64,000 bases of DNA from Hypericum androsaemum (taxonomy: Eukaryota; Streptophyta; Magnoliopsida; Malpighiales; Hypericaceae), in contig OZ023184.1 in assembly GCA_963995505.1 (NCBI GenBank), positions 7,084,308 through 7,148,307 on the forward strand. Direction: 5' to 3'. A model generated the notes under the pieces. It made no database searches. It saw nothing but the letters and a program-made list of their open reading frames with translations, and had not been told where the DNA came from. Positions 9,488 through 19,809 of this stretch are shown piece by piece (position 1 is the first letter of the stretch; each line of letters starts with the position of its first letter). The translations under genes were made by a program, and so were the position numbers.

Positions 9488-11931
9488 CTATTGAGGCACA
9501 CCCTTATGCATCTCTCTTTCACTTTTCAGCCACACTTTCTTTTTGACGACGACATCCCGATCAGAATTTGCTTCCAAATCATCTCGGCATTCCAGAAGAG
9601 CTTGGACTACTGAATCCATCGGTGGTCTCCTGCTTCTATCTTCCTCCACACAAGCTATACCAAGCTCAATGACTTTGGCAGCCTGGTTCCTGCAGAATCG
9701 GCCCTGCAATCTTGGATCCACTGATTCCTCGACCCACATATCGTCGCCTTTCCGGATCCTCCCTTTCACTGTTCTGACGAACCTCGTCAACTCCGACTCC
9801 TCTTTGCCTTCATCGCCTGCAACCAAGTTCGACAGCCGATATCCTTTCACCATCTCGAGGATCACAACACCGTAACTGTAGACATCAACCTTGGCAGTGA
9901 TGGGAAGGTTCAGAACCCACTCAGGAGCCATGTAACCCTTTGTTCCACGAATCTTGGTGAATTTAGAAATATCGTTACCTCTCTGGGTTAACTTGGCCAG
10001 TCCAAAATCCGCAATCTTTGCTTCAAAGTCACTGTCCAGAAGTATGTTCTCAGGCTTCACGTCACAATGTATGACCCACTCGAGGCACTCGTGATGGAGA
10101 TACGCCAACCCTTTGGCCGTTCCTACTGCAACTTTGAACCTCTCTTCCCATCCAAGAAAACCGGTAGCCGAGAAAATATGCTTGTCCAAAGAACTATTTT
10201 CCAGATACTCGTAAACCAGAAGCCTGCGCTTGCCCTCTGAACAGAATCCCCACATTCGAACCAAGTTCATGTGATTGATTTTACCAATTGTGCTCACTTC
10301 AGCCCAAAACATATCGTCCTCTTGAAACACACCTCCTAGTTTCTTCACGGCCACCTCCCTCTCGTCCGGCAATACGCCCTTATAGACGATCCCAGAAGCT
10401 CCCCTGCCTACTTCTGAATCTGCTGTTCTTACCGGTTCTGATGCCTCCTGTAGTACTAATGGGTCCAGAGTGATCATGGAATCTAGTTCCGCCCACGAAT
10501 TCTCAAAGAAGAAGGTGAAATGGCCTTATCTCTACTCGTTTGCTGGCGCTATCGGTGTCATTGAAGTTCTGTTTGGAGTAACAGGTTGGTGGTTCCTCCA
10601 TGGAAGGCTCAGCATGCCAGACTCGGTAAAGCACGGATACCGTGTCCTCTCTAGTCAGTTCAGGCGGTTCAGCTACGCGGAACTCAAGAAGGCAACCGAT
10701 GCAACTTCAGATATATACTTCCCCTGAAACTTGTAGACTGGTAACCATTAAAAAGTGCACTCTTGGTGTAGCAAACCCCTTTTCCCACCAACCTATAGTT
10801 AAATGCTTGGCACCAGCAATCATCCGAGCAGGACTTCATGCAACGTTCCATCGAAACAGCTGCGGTATAATTTATATCCCACCCATAGAAATCAACATGT
10901 TTGACCTCAACATACTTGTGGGAGGACGAGCAAGTCAGCTCGAACTTAGGCTTGCACCCTTTACTCCAGTCCTCCGAATCCGACGCCTCGTAACCCGGAG
11001 GACAAGAGCACTTGGGCTCCGGAGTGTACACACAGATCCCATTCCTCCCACAAATCCCATGGATTCTGCAAAGCTGCCTCATAGCCTCCCAGGTCACATT
11101 CCATAACCCTGTCTCACTATCCAAGCTGTAGAGTCTCAGGTTCCCATCAAGATCAAGAGTTAGCCTCCTCTTAATCCGAGAACCCGCATCAGTAGCTCTA
11201 AACCGCATCTTGTCACTTGATTTAAAACTACCCAAATCATCCAAAACAGCAATTCTGCTGCTGTAGACCCTACCATTCTGGAATACCCGTTTATCAGGAT
11301 TAGGCCAGTAAATGCTGGAAACTTCAGGCCCACGGTACAACAACGTCAGCACGTTGCTAGTGTCAAACAGAAAGTAAAAATACCCAGAACCAAAGTTCCC
11401 TCTTCCTAACCCGGAAATCAAAGTCGTGCTCTTTGTAAACAACTGGCGAGGAAGAATCGTATCCGTAGGGGAATCAAAGCTCTGCCACAGAATCTTACCA
11501 CTTGGGGCCCTCAAGACAAGGTTCCCATTGTCCAAAATCTCAGCTCGGCTCACCTCAGAGTTAGAGGTGTTGGACATCCAAACACTGGAGCCGTCAACAT
11601 TGGTCAAGACCAGGGCACCATCATTCCTTAGAGAAAGAGAGGACCCTTTCCCATTAACGGGTTTGTCCCTGTTGGCCATCCAAACAACGGTCTTGTCCTT
11701 GGAGTTGGTGAACCAAATGGAGAACCAGTAGGCATTTTCTCCTGAACCATAGAACCCGCAAGTGAATGTTCGGTCCGGTGAGAGAAGGACCTTCGTGTCA
11801 TCCTCCACAGACAATGAGGAGCCTCTGGTGAGGAAATTTTGGGTCTTTGAAGTTGCAGAGGAGGAGAGAAGTAGGGGGAGGAAGGAGAAGAATAAGAGTA
11901 AAACTTGGAGCTTTGTTGCTTGGAATCTCAT
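9488..11931 (-). pseudogene. G-type lectin S-receptor-like Ser/Thr kinase A (ZmPK1-like), broken by an internal inversion
   Basis: An intronless receptor kinase of the bulb-lectin/PAN type. The ectodomain frame (10684-11931) starts MRFQATKLQVLLLF, a signal peptide. It continues through a bulb-lectin domain (VVWMANRDKPVNGKG), an S-locus-glycoprotein-like region, an EGF-like module (GICGRNGICVY, CSCPPGY) and a PAN module. The kinase frame (9488-10477) keeps the glycine loop GRGASGIVYKG, the lysine in VAVKKL, the catalytic loop HCDVKPEN, DFG and APEW. Between them the transmembrane and juxtamembrane segment (10411-10699) lies on the opposite strand. The ectodomain therefore stops after a few foreign codons, and the kinase has no proper start. 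A secreted lectin-PAN protein of 415 aa could still be made; that is inference. The C-terminal tail (KKKVWLKSEREMHKG) differs from the other copies. Confidence 0.9.
10411..10699 (+). other. Inverted transmembrane and juxtamembrane segment of receptor kinase A
   Basis: About 289 bp reading on the plus strand inside a minus-strand gene. It encodes a pre-membrane Ser-rich stretch, KKKVKWPYLYS, a hydrophobic membrane span (AGAIGVIEVLFGVTGWWFL) and the SYAELKKAT motif that precedes the kinase. In copies F and G the same segment is collinear with the gene. Both junctions have small losses: the codons between the PAN domain and SES, and those between KKAT and the glycine loop. Confidence 0.92.
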
Positions 11932-12534
11932 ACTGATACTTGCTGCAGAATTTTGGGTTGGCGCTTGTTATTGGATGGCGGGGTGTATTAAATTACTTCT
12001 TTAATGGGAGTCAATACCGTGTTGAGTAAGTAACTGGAAGCAGTCTACACTCCATTTAGTGCATCTGTACGAGACCGTTGACTGGGTACCCAACGGGACG
12101 AATTTAATGTTTTGGTCGATGCCCTGTTTCACACGATTGGTCCGCAGAATATATAATCGGTTTAATGGTGTCTAATCTTCCTTTTTTTAGGGGTAACTGT
12201 GTCTAATCGCATACCGAATACTGTAGATGAAATAAAGTTGACGTTACGATCAAACACATAGGATATAGGGTAGAGTTGATTTAGTTTTAAGTATAATGAC
12301 GATTTTATTCTGATAAGCACAGATTTATTAAAATTCAGTAAAATTTTTTTAAATTACTATGTTGGGTCGCGCAAACATGATTATTTACGAGGAAACCACA
12401 ACAAACCTTGGATAAGCCATAAAAAGGTTTGATTTGTCTTCACAAGTCACATCCACGCGGAAAGCCGAATCAAGCTTCTTCTTTTTCAGTCTGACTGTTC
12501 CATGAATTGGGAAGTCAAACCAAAAGTTAATAGC
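11932..12534 (-). promoter_or_regulatory. Upstream region of receptor kinase A, conserved with that of G
   Basis: From 11941 outward the sequence matches the region upstream of gene G: 46913-47129, then 54740-55020 beyond the insertions. Shared blocks include GACCGTTGA, CCCAACGGGACGAATTTAAT, CCTGTTTCACACGATTG and CACGCGG...AAGCCGAATCAAGCTTCTTCTTT. Conservation between paralogues shows a common ancestral promoter region. No specific transcription-factor site can be assigned from this alone. Confidence 0.6.
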
Positions 12535-12766
12535 AGGGGTAAAAATTACCCATGTTACTAAGTTTTAATAAATTTTTGTCCATGGTTACTAAACTTTTTT
12601 TTCCTTTATGATAACTAATCTATTATAAGTTAAGCTTTTTTTTAAAGATATTATAAGTTAAGCTGGTATAGTTATTTTTGCCAAAAATCTGATTGGATTT
12701 AAAAAATAAAGAAATGGGCTCCATCGATTTAGCGGAAAAGACCATTTAGTAGCGCCAAAAAAGAAA

Positions 12767-13133
12767 GGGTAAATTACTCTCACGTCCCTGAGGTTTGGTC
12801 ACCCTCCCCCTAGGGTCCCTGACTTTTGGAAAATGATTGTCCCGTCCCTAAGTTTTGATGATAATAGACTCTCAAGTCCCTGGCTGACGTCATCGGCTCT
12901 TTTTTTCATTTTTAATCATGGAAATGACCAAAATACCCTTAACTTTTCATTTTTGGTTAAGGGTATTTTGGTCATTTCCATGAAAAAAAAATGAAAAAAA
13001 GAGCTGATGACGTCAGTCAAGGACCTGAGAGTCTATTATCATCAAAAGTTAGAGACGGGACAATCATTTTCCAAAAGCCAGGGACCCTAGGGGGAGGGTG
13101 ACCAAACCTGAGGGACGTAAGGGTAATTTGCCC
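12767..13133. mobile_element. Foldback MITE, 367 bp
   Basis: An almost perfect palindrome. The left arm GGGTAAATTACTCTCACGTCC pairs with the right end GGACGTAAGGGTAATTTGCCC, and complementarity continues to a centre near 12945. The arms include TTTGGTCACCCTCCCCCTAG and GTCATTTCCATG. A 9-bp direct repeat, AAAAAGAAA, flanks it (12758-12766 and 13134-13142), which fits a Mutator-like mobiliser, although the site is low-complexity. It has no coding capacity. Confidence 0.85.
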
Positions 13134-13507
13134 AAAAAGAAACCTAATAAGCCAAAAAATAAAAGAAGTTCAAAAGACTAAAATATTAATCTTCTCCTTC
13201 TGTGCCTCCAAAAGAAAAGACCAATTATTTGATGCTTTATTTTGGACTCCTAAAGGTGCCTTCATCATTGAGAAGACGAGGGACCCACACCGACACAAAG
13301 AGGGTTTCGAGACCCACCACCCATTTATGGTAAATTTTGTATTTTTTTTAATTTTGTGTTCATCACTGCATGTTGTATTTGTTTAGAGATATATGCATCA
13401 AGGTTTTGGGTTTTGCTTTTTTCTGGGCACTACTTAATCTAGTTGGGATAATGATGCTTAATTTCTATGGAAATTGATGTTTAATCTACCTTATTTTGAT
13501 TTGAATT

Positions 13508-13790
13508 GTCCAGGAGAAAGTTGTGGTTTGTTTACAACAAAGAGGGATTTGCTTGCATTGCTATATGGTTTGGTGGGATGAAGTATCAAGTTCAAACGAT
13601 TAATGGAAGACAATTTGTGGTTGATATGGAAGCTCGTTCTTATTCATGTAGAAGATGGGAGCTAATGGAATTCCATGTAGGCATGCAATACGATGCATAG
13701 AGAACCAGAATGGCAAGCCTGAAGACTTTGTAGCAGCTTATTACAAGGTTGAGACTTACCTTAAGACATATGGGCACATTATGGACTAAC
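13508..13790 (+). pseudogene. MuDR-type transposase C-terminal (SWIM zinc finger) remnant
   Basis: MULE transposases end in a SWIM zinc finger (CxCx~n~CxH) followed by a Y-rich tail. Here the frame from 13513 reads GGMKYQVQTINGRQFVVDM and then a YSCRRWEL segment where the first cysteines belong. After a stop near 13700, another frame of the same strand contains AAYYKVETYLKTYGHIM, the typical continuation. The second cysteine and the histidine are lost or frame-shifted. It lies inside the terminal repeats of the element at 12535-14130 and is its only coding trace. The catalytic DDE domain is absent. Confidence 0.7.
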
Positions 13791-14248
13791 GCAAAAATGA
13801 GATCTAACTTTAGGGAGTTGCATCCATGATTTGCTATTTTATTTATGAATGGATTTTTTTTTACATTTTTTTTTGTTTTCTTATGTTGTTTTGTTGGATG
13901 ATGGACTTGGATGAAAGGGATTCAGGCATTTTCGATGGGTCTTGACTTTTAAGCCTATTTTTTTTAATTCCGATCATATTTCAAGCAAAAATGACCATAC
14001 CAGCTTGACTTATAATAGATTAGTTACCATAAAGGAAAAAAAGTTTAGTGACCATGGACAAAAACTTATTAAAGTTTAGTGACCATGGACAAAAACTTAT
14101 TAAAGCTTAGTGACCATGAATTTTTTACCTGGTCAAATCAAAAGTTAATAGCTGTGACCTACAGTCGATTTGGAGACTTTTTCATCCGGTTTGAATTTTA
14201 ATTAATTAGCATAGTTAATCAGATATCAGGTGATATAAAAAAATTTAG

Positions 14249-14656
14249 GTAAAATTGCACCCTAGTACTCCGTAGTTTTGCCTATTTGCACACCACTACT
14301 TTGTGGTTTCAATATTTCACCAAATGAAAGAGATTTCTCAAATTGATACTCCATTATTTAAGTAATTTCTGGATAGAAATACCCTGTACTACAATTAGGA
14401 AATAAATTTGGATTCAAATTATATGCCGAAACAAATTAGAAAAAGTATGAAAATACTTATTTCCCGCTCTTGTAATATTTTTCATATTTTTTTAAAAAAA
14501 TTATTAAATGATACTTTGGGTATTTTGTCTAAAAATTTTACTCATATAGTAAGTGTCAATTTGAGAAATTTATGCCACTAGGTCAAATATTTTGAAACCA
14601 CAGAATAGCTGTCTGCAAATAAACAAAACTACATAACACTAAAGTCGACTTTTACC
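14249..14656. mobile_element. Foldback MITE, copy 2 (complete)
   Basis: The left arm starts GGTAAAATTGCAC and contains ACTTTGTGGTTTCAATATTT. The right arm is its complement and ends AAGTCGACTTTTACC. Total about 408 bp. The same element, left-truncated, is at 6954-7317. No clear target-site duplication is seen. Confidence 0.75.
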
Positions 14657-14721
14657 ACACAAAAAAAACTAATGCCTCTCACCAGAAGTTGATAACTGCA
14701 AACTAATACTTCCATGTGGAA

Positions 14722-14990
14722 AGGTGTGGTTTGTTCTATTTGATGCAGTAATGTGGGGTATGACATCATCGGAATGAAATCACGAACTTATTATTCATTC
14801 TATCCTCTACAACATTCGAGAGTAGCTATATTGGTCCAATTCTACTACAACCAATATCTGTTACTTTATTTGGAATCAAGCATGTAATGGGTTGATATGC
14901 CACCCCATATGAATTTCTCTCTTTACACGGTTGCTTCATTTGTGTAATTTATTATTTTATTAATAAAATCTCTACTTAATTAAAAAAAAT
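14722..14990 (+). mobile_element. 5'-truncated LINE, copy 2
   Basis: Orthologous to 7378-7673 in sequence and insertion point. The left duplicate AATACTTCCATGTGGAA is at 14705-14721; the right one is reduced to TTCCACGTGGGAA after the A-tail. It is slightly shorter than copy 1 through internal deletions. Confidence 0.82.
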
Positions 14991-15279
14991 TCCACGTGGG
15001 AAGTCAAACCACAAGCGCTGTCCTCAGCATACACCACCAAATTTGGCCCATTACTCTGTGCCTAAGTCTTCCGGTCTAGCTCAAGCCCCTCGGCCTAGTT
15101 CAAGCCGGGAAGCCGAACCCCGTCATTAGCCCACCAGCAGGATCGGCCCAAGCCCCAGGCCTAAGGTATCATGATCGGCCCAAGGTCTTCTTTGCATTTT
15201 TGCTTGTTTTGGTTTTGGCAAGTCTGGTGGGCGATTGGGTTTCTTCATGGTCGCATTTTCGATGCTATGTAACCAGGAT

Positions 15280-15509
15280 GTTGGCCTCCAGGTGTTTTCC
15301 TTGCTGCTGTGTCCAACACCCGATACCAAGTCATCAACGGACTTGAACACTTCTTGATAGAAGGTTTCCCAATGGCTAAGAAAGTTCCACCTGTTGCATC
15401 GGCTTTCACGGTTGGCGTGCGGTTCGCGAACAATGTATACGGTGGAATGCAGTCTGTTGATAAAAGCTAGATGGAGCAGGGTGCAGTAATACACTTTTCT
15501 TTCATCAAG
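15280..15509 (+). pseudogene. Relic of a small unknown gene, copy 2
   Basis: About 90% similar by eye to 8570-8790. The conserved core contains NTRYQVINGLEHFLIEG, a KKVPPVASAFTVGVRF stretch and NNVYGGMQSVD, followed by a stop caused by an inserted A near 15462. The text upstream (15180-15290) differs from copy 1, so the copies share an internal segment only. No family recognised; no promoter or start codon can be assigned. Confidence 0.4.
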
Positions 15510-16304
15510 CCAAGTAGGTCAGCCCTAACCATCCATCTTCTTGGATTAGGATTATGAAGATCTTATGGTAGTCATATAGAGATCTCCTATTCCTCAGTTG
15601 ACGTGAATCTCCCATTAGGTATTCAAAGATTAGCTCTCAAATGCTGTTAAACAGCTATTTGATACTAATTTACGTCTAAAAATATGATCCAATTTTTAAG
15701 GATTGGAGTATTTCATTTGTACAAGATTGCGAATATAATCTTCATATATGAAAATTTTAACATAATATTATATTGATTTAGTAACATATCGTAACTCGTA
15801 AGATTCATGTCATGACACGTGATAAAGTCAAAATCTGGTGTAAAAATTTCAGACACACCCCATTTCAGCATCTAATCGTTGACCGAACACATTTATTTTT
15901 TAAAGTGCAACAAAGGAAAATTTTCGACAGTGATGTTAATTGGTCAGCGTGATCAGAAATGGATTCAGTCCCGGATGACCATTTCCATCTAGTACGGGCC
16001 TGGTGCCTTGTTGGGCTGTACGATTGGTTTTGTTGAAAACCAATTCTAATCGTATGGTCTAGAATTAGTCGGGGCAATTTTATCTTTCAACCCCAAATCA
16101 AGATACATTTTTATTTTATTTTTTAGGTGCGGGATGGCTAAATCTTTTTAAAAATTTAAATCCCCCGTTTTTTGCACAAAATTGATGTGATTTGCTCTGG
16201 TTTAGCGATTTATTATCTCTGGTAGTCTTGATTGCTTGTGCTCTTCCGAAATCCCCTCCCTGTCTCATTTTCTCCGCTCCAGTGTGTCATCTACAATCCG
16301 TCGA
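15510..16304. other. Intergenic
   Basis: 15510-15690 continues the similarity with 8790-8980. 15690-16304 has no recognisable gene or repeat; frames are short and A+T-rich. It may hold the promoter of the gene that follows. Confidence 0.4.
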
Positions 16305-19300
16305 ATGGATCCAGTGGCTGTCGAGATCCGGTCTCTTCTCTCCTTTTTCTCGAAGTTGGTTTCCAGGTTTTGGTTTTAGCATTGAGGTTTGGATTTGGAA
16401 AGATTGACTCAACAAACATGTGGTTATTTCTTGGTTTTGTTTGTGGTCATTCTAGTTGCTTATACATGTTCAGTTTTCTGGGTTTTGTTTGAGTTTTTCG
16501 TTTATGATTTTTGAGGAATCCATTCGTGACAGTTTTAGGGTTTGTACTGTATGTTCGCAGTGGATTTTAGTGTTCCTTCTTCCGGTGTTCTTGCGGGCGG
16601 ATTGGGTTTAATATTTTTATCATTTCACATAACCAAATCACTGATACCCATCGAACCATTTCATCAGTGGTGCTCAATCTGTTTTACCTGAGCATAATCG
16701 ACCATTTTGTCTATTAATTGATTGAAGTATTTTTCTTTATTGTTGGGACTCAAAAGTGTTGTAGCAGGCCTAGCTACATGAGGTCAGTAAATGACCTATT
16801 GTTTGGGCAGAATAGTATGGATGGTGCCAGAGAGCGAGTGCAGTTGATCAAGGAAGCTAGTTTTGGCTACCTTCTGCAGCTTGCAGAGAAGGAGATACGG
16901 CCAAAGAAGATGTTTGCTTTTGCTGAGAAGTGCCTGGCACAAGAAAGACAAGTGCTTGTTACTCCTGCGTTCGTAAGCCGAATGTATGGCCTCCCGGCTG
17001 GTGATTTGGAGGTTAATCTTGATCTGAAAGAATTCAAGAGAGTAGATAGGGAGGAGGATTGCTGTGAGTTTCTTCGAAGGTATGGTTTGTCTTTAGGAAA
17101 GCAGAAGCATATTGACCTCAGGGCTGTGAGGCGCATATTATTTGGTTTAGCAAATAATGTGTCTGAATCTGATTGGGCTCAGTATTATATTTTATATGGA
17201 TTGGGTGTCTTCCTTGCGACGCATACTACCGAGGTTTTCAATGCCAAGTTATATACTTACATTAACCCACTTTCTGAGGCGAAGAAGTACAACTAGTGTA
17301 AATATATTGCTGACAGTGCAAATGATGGATTACGCACTGGTTTACAGAGTAATGCTGATGTTGTTAAGTACGGAGGCAATATCCAGTTGTTGGTGCAGTA
17401 CCACGACCACATTGAACATATGGAAGCTGCTTGTGATGCCCAGAGCATTCCTTCGTCATCTAGATCATAGTGGGAATTGTTATCTGATAAAGAGGTGAGT
17501 CTTATATGATTTTTTTTGATGAAATTGTGTATTTGTTTTCTTAATAGTGAAATCAGCTCTGAATTTTTTATTTCTGTTTGTTGCAGCTTCGTGAAAAAAT
17601 TGGGAAATATCGCGAACGTATTGATGATTTGGAGTATGACATTAAGAATATGCTCAATGTGCTTGCTGATAGGAAGAGGAAGGGAAAGGGAGTTAAAGTG
17701 GATGCGGGTGAAGAAGATCCTGAAGTTAAAGTAGATTTGGATGAAGAAGATTCTGGAGTAAAATTGAATGCTGATGAAGGGGAGGGGTGGGAACAGATTG
17801 ATGTTGAAGAAATTGAGAGGGATAACAAGATGGTATGTTTAATTTGTTAACCATTTATTCTTTCTATATTAAACCAGGTGATTATTTTACACTAAATAAT
17901 TTGTTCAATGCATTTTAAACCATACAATCATCATGATAATTCATGTATAAAAGGACAACCCGATAAACAGTTTGTTCATTTCATTATAAGCCATTGAATC
18001 ATTGCAAATAGACCATTAATTTATTACAAGCAATCCATTCATCCATTTGGTCCTTCTATTCTTCCATTTTATCATTTCGGATCAATCCATTCTTTCCATT
18101 TGATCATTACTTTATAAGCCATTGAATCATTCCTCACTAAACCATTAATGTACGACAGAACAATCCATTCTTCCATTTAATCATTATATTTTTGGCGCAG
18201 AATAAACAATTTGATCATAACAATTTAAACCATTGAATAATTGTATAATAAACCATCCTATTATTATTTTGAGCACCCATTTTCCACTCTTCCAAGTTTA
18301 AGCACCCATTTTCCACCATACTAGCCTTATTATTTTGTTTACTATTATATTTTTATGTGCAGACTATGGAAGAGTCGATCATAGGAGGACTTGTTGATCC
18401 GGATGACAATAAGAAGAATGATCCTGATTATGTCCCTTCTCAGTCCACTCAGTACACTCCTAATGAGGAAAATGGGTGTGACATTTTTAAGGCAGCATCA
18501 GCCATTGGTAAAGATGATGTTCGAATGGCGGTTGGTTTGCACAAGGAGCTTGGTGATTCAAATGACGCCGAGATTAATGGTCGTCCCTCTGATATAGTTG
18601 AGAAATCAAATAAACAGGATTGTTCACCTTCTGTTGATGTAGGTAGGGCGAGTGTTGTTACCTACTCAGATAGTTATTTTGACCCCCCTCCTTTTCGTTA
18701 GGTTTTGATATGTCTCAGAAAGATGATGACCTACAATTGGGAGATGCAAGTCAAGACAAAGAATTTAATTCGCCAAACATGTTTGATGATCCCAATTTTG
18801 TTGAACTACTTTTTAAACATGTAGATGGGGTTAAAGAAAAACTTAGTTCTGGGAAAAATGAGGATGTGGGTGCTTCTGTCATTGGCGTCTTGAGACCATC
18901 TGCTCCTGATGAGCTGGTGTTGCTCATCATGAAAGCCAAGCACAGGCCGCAGCGTAGCATTATGATTGCGCCTCCGTTTACTGAGGAGGAGAAGAAGAGG
19001 AAGGTTGGACAATCAGATCCAACAGCTGTGACCATAGCTGAATTACCATAGCTGTGACCATAGCACCAATCTAGTAATTTATTATTAGATAATTGAGTAT
19101 CTTTATATTTGTTTAAGCGATAATTAGTTCTTAAGTAACTGTTAAGTACAGTAGCTTTGAACACATTGATGCAGATTTTGATAATTTATAATATTTTACT
19201 TCGGTTTTATTAAGAAAACTCAAACTTCGTGAACTCCCGTGATTGTAGCTGTTGCTTTCGTGGAATAAAAGTTGGATACTTTTCTTCCCAATAACAAATA

Positions 19301-19689
19301 TTTGGGTTACTTTCGAAGAAGATTGTAGCTGTTGCTTCCGTGGAATAAAAGTTGGGTACTTTTCTTCCCAATAAATAAAATTTGGGTTATTTTATTGAAC
19401 CTTTGTTCGGCTTCATCCGTGGCCGTGGACCCCTCGGTCCCAAAGTCTGTATCAACTTGCATGGTCTATGTTCGAACTCAAAAAAATTTCGTTAAATTTA
19501 AATACTATATGATTTGTGTCAATAGCTGATGCACGTCAGAGTCCCATGCTCATTTGATTCCTTTGTCTTTGAATAATGTTTTTCCTTTGTTTGTTTCAGG
19601 ATGATTGGTCAGGAAAAACACAGTTACCGAATCACGAGCCTGACATGAGAATGAGTTCCAGAGGCCGCCGGCGGCCAAAGGTGCAATAA
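16305..19689 (+). pseudogene. Multi-exon gene of unknown function, probably transposon-associated
   Basis: Exons joined by phase-0 GT-AG introns can be read. One ends at 17494 (GAG|GTGAGT), followed by 17587-17832 (TTGTTGCAG | ... ATG|GTATGT), 18363 to about 19050 (TATGTGCAG|), and a last exon 19600-19689. A first exon at 16305 (MDPVAVEIRSLLSFF) is possible. The first large segment (SFGYLLQLAEKEIRPKKMF, VTPAFVSRMYGLPAG) resembles the plant mobile-domain-like N termini often found with Ulp1-type transposon proteins; this is a family resemblance, not a domain match I can prove. The second exon is a Lys/Glu-rich coiled coil, the third acidic with low-complexity text, and the last basic (RGRRRPK). 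In-frame TAG stops at 17294 and 17468 and a frameshift near 18700 argue for a decaying copy. Confidence 0.5.
19241..19398. repeat. 80-bp tandem duplication
   Basis: Two head-to-tail units beginning GATTGTAGCTGTTGCTT (19241 and 19321), each with GTGGAATAAAAGTTGG and TTTTCTTCCCAATA. They differ at a few bases. It lies in the 3' part of the transposon-associated gene, within an intron or the 3' region. Confidence 0.85.
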
Positions 19690-19809
19690 GACAACTATGC
19701 TTCTTTTTTCCACGAACAAAAATATAATATTACCCACTTTGCTTTGCTGGTTTAATATAAGAATGTTGTTAAGCAGACCCAAATTCTGCAGCAGCGAAGA
19801 AGTATCAGA

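Larger units (their letters stand above)
12535..14130. mobile_element. Mutator-like element with transposase remnant
   Basis: Long terminal inverted repeats (about 140 bp) start AGG-GTAAAAATT and contain ACTTTAATAAGTTTTTGTCCATGGTCACTAA-like text, tandemly repeated near the right end (14043-14115). A MuDR-type SWIM remnant lies inside, and a MITE has inserted at 12767-13133. It splits the ancestral upstream region of receptor kinase A. The flanking duplication, GTCAAAYCAAAAGTTAATAGC (12514-12534 and 14132-14152), is about 21 bp, longer than the 9 bp usual for this superfamily. Confidence 0.75.

Noticed and set aside
9543..9875. 110-codon plus-strand frame opposite the kinase of gene A, and similar frames opposite genes C, F and G
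   Set aside because: They are antisense shadows of conserved kinase or lectin codons and recur only because the sense strand is conserved.
12767..13133. Large transcription terminator or microRNA precursor
   Set aside because: The near-perfect palindrome with a flanking 9-bp repeat is better explained as a foldback MITE. It could still yield small RNAs, but nothing in the sequence shows that.
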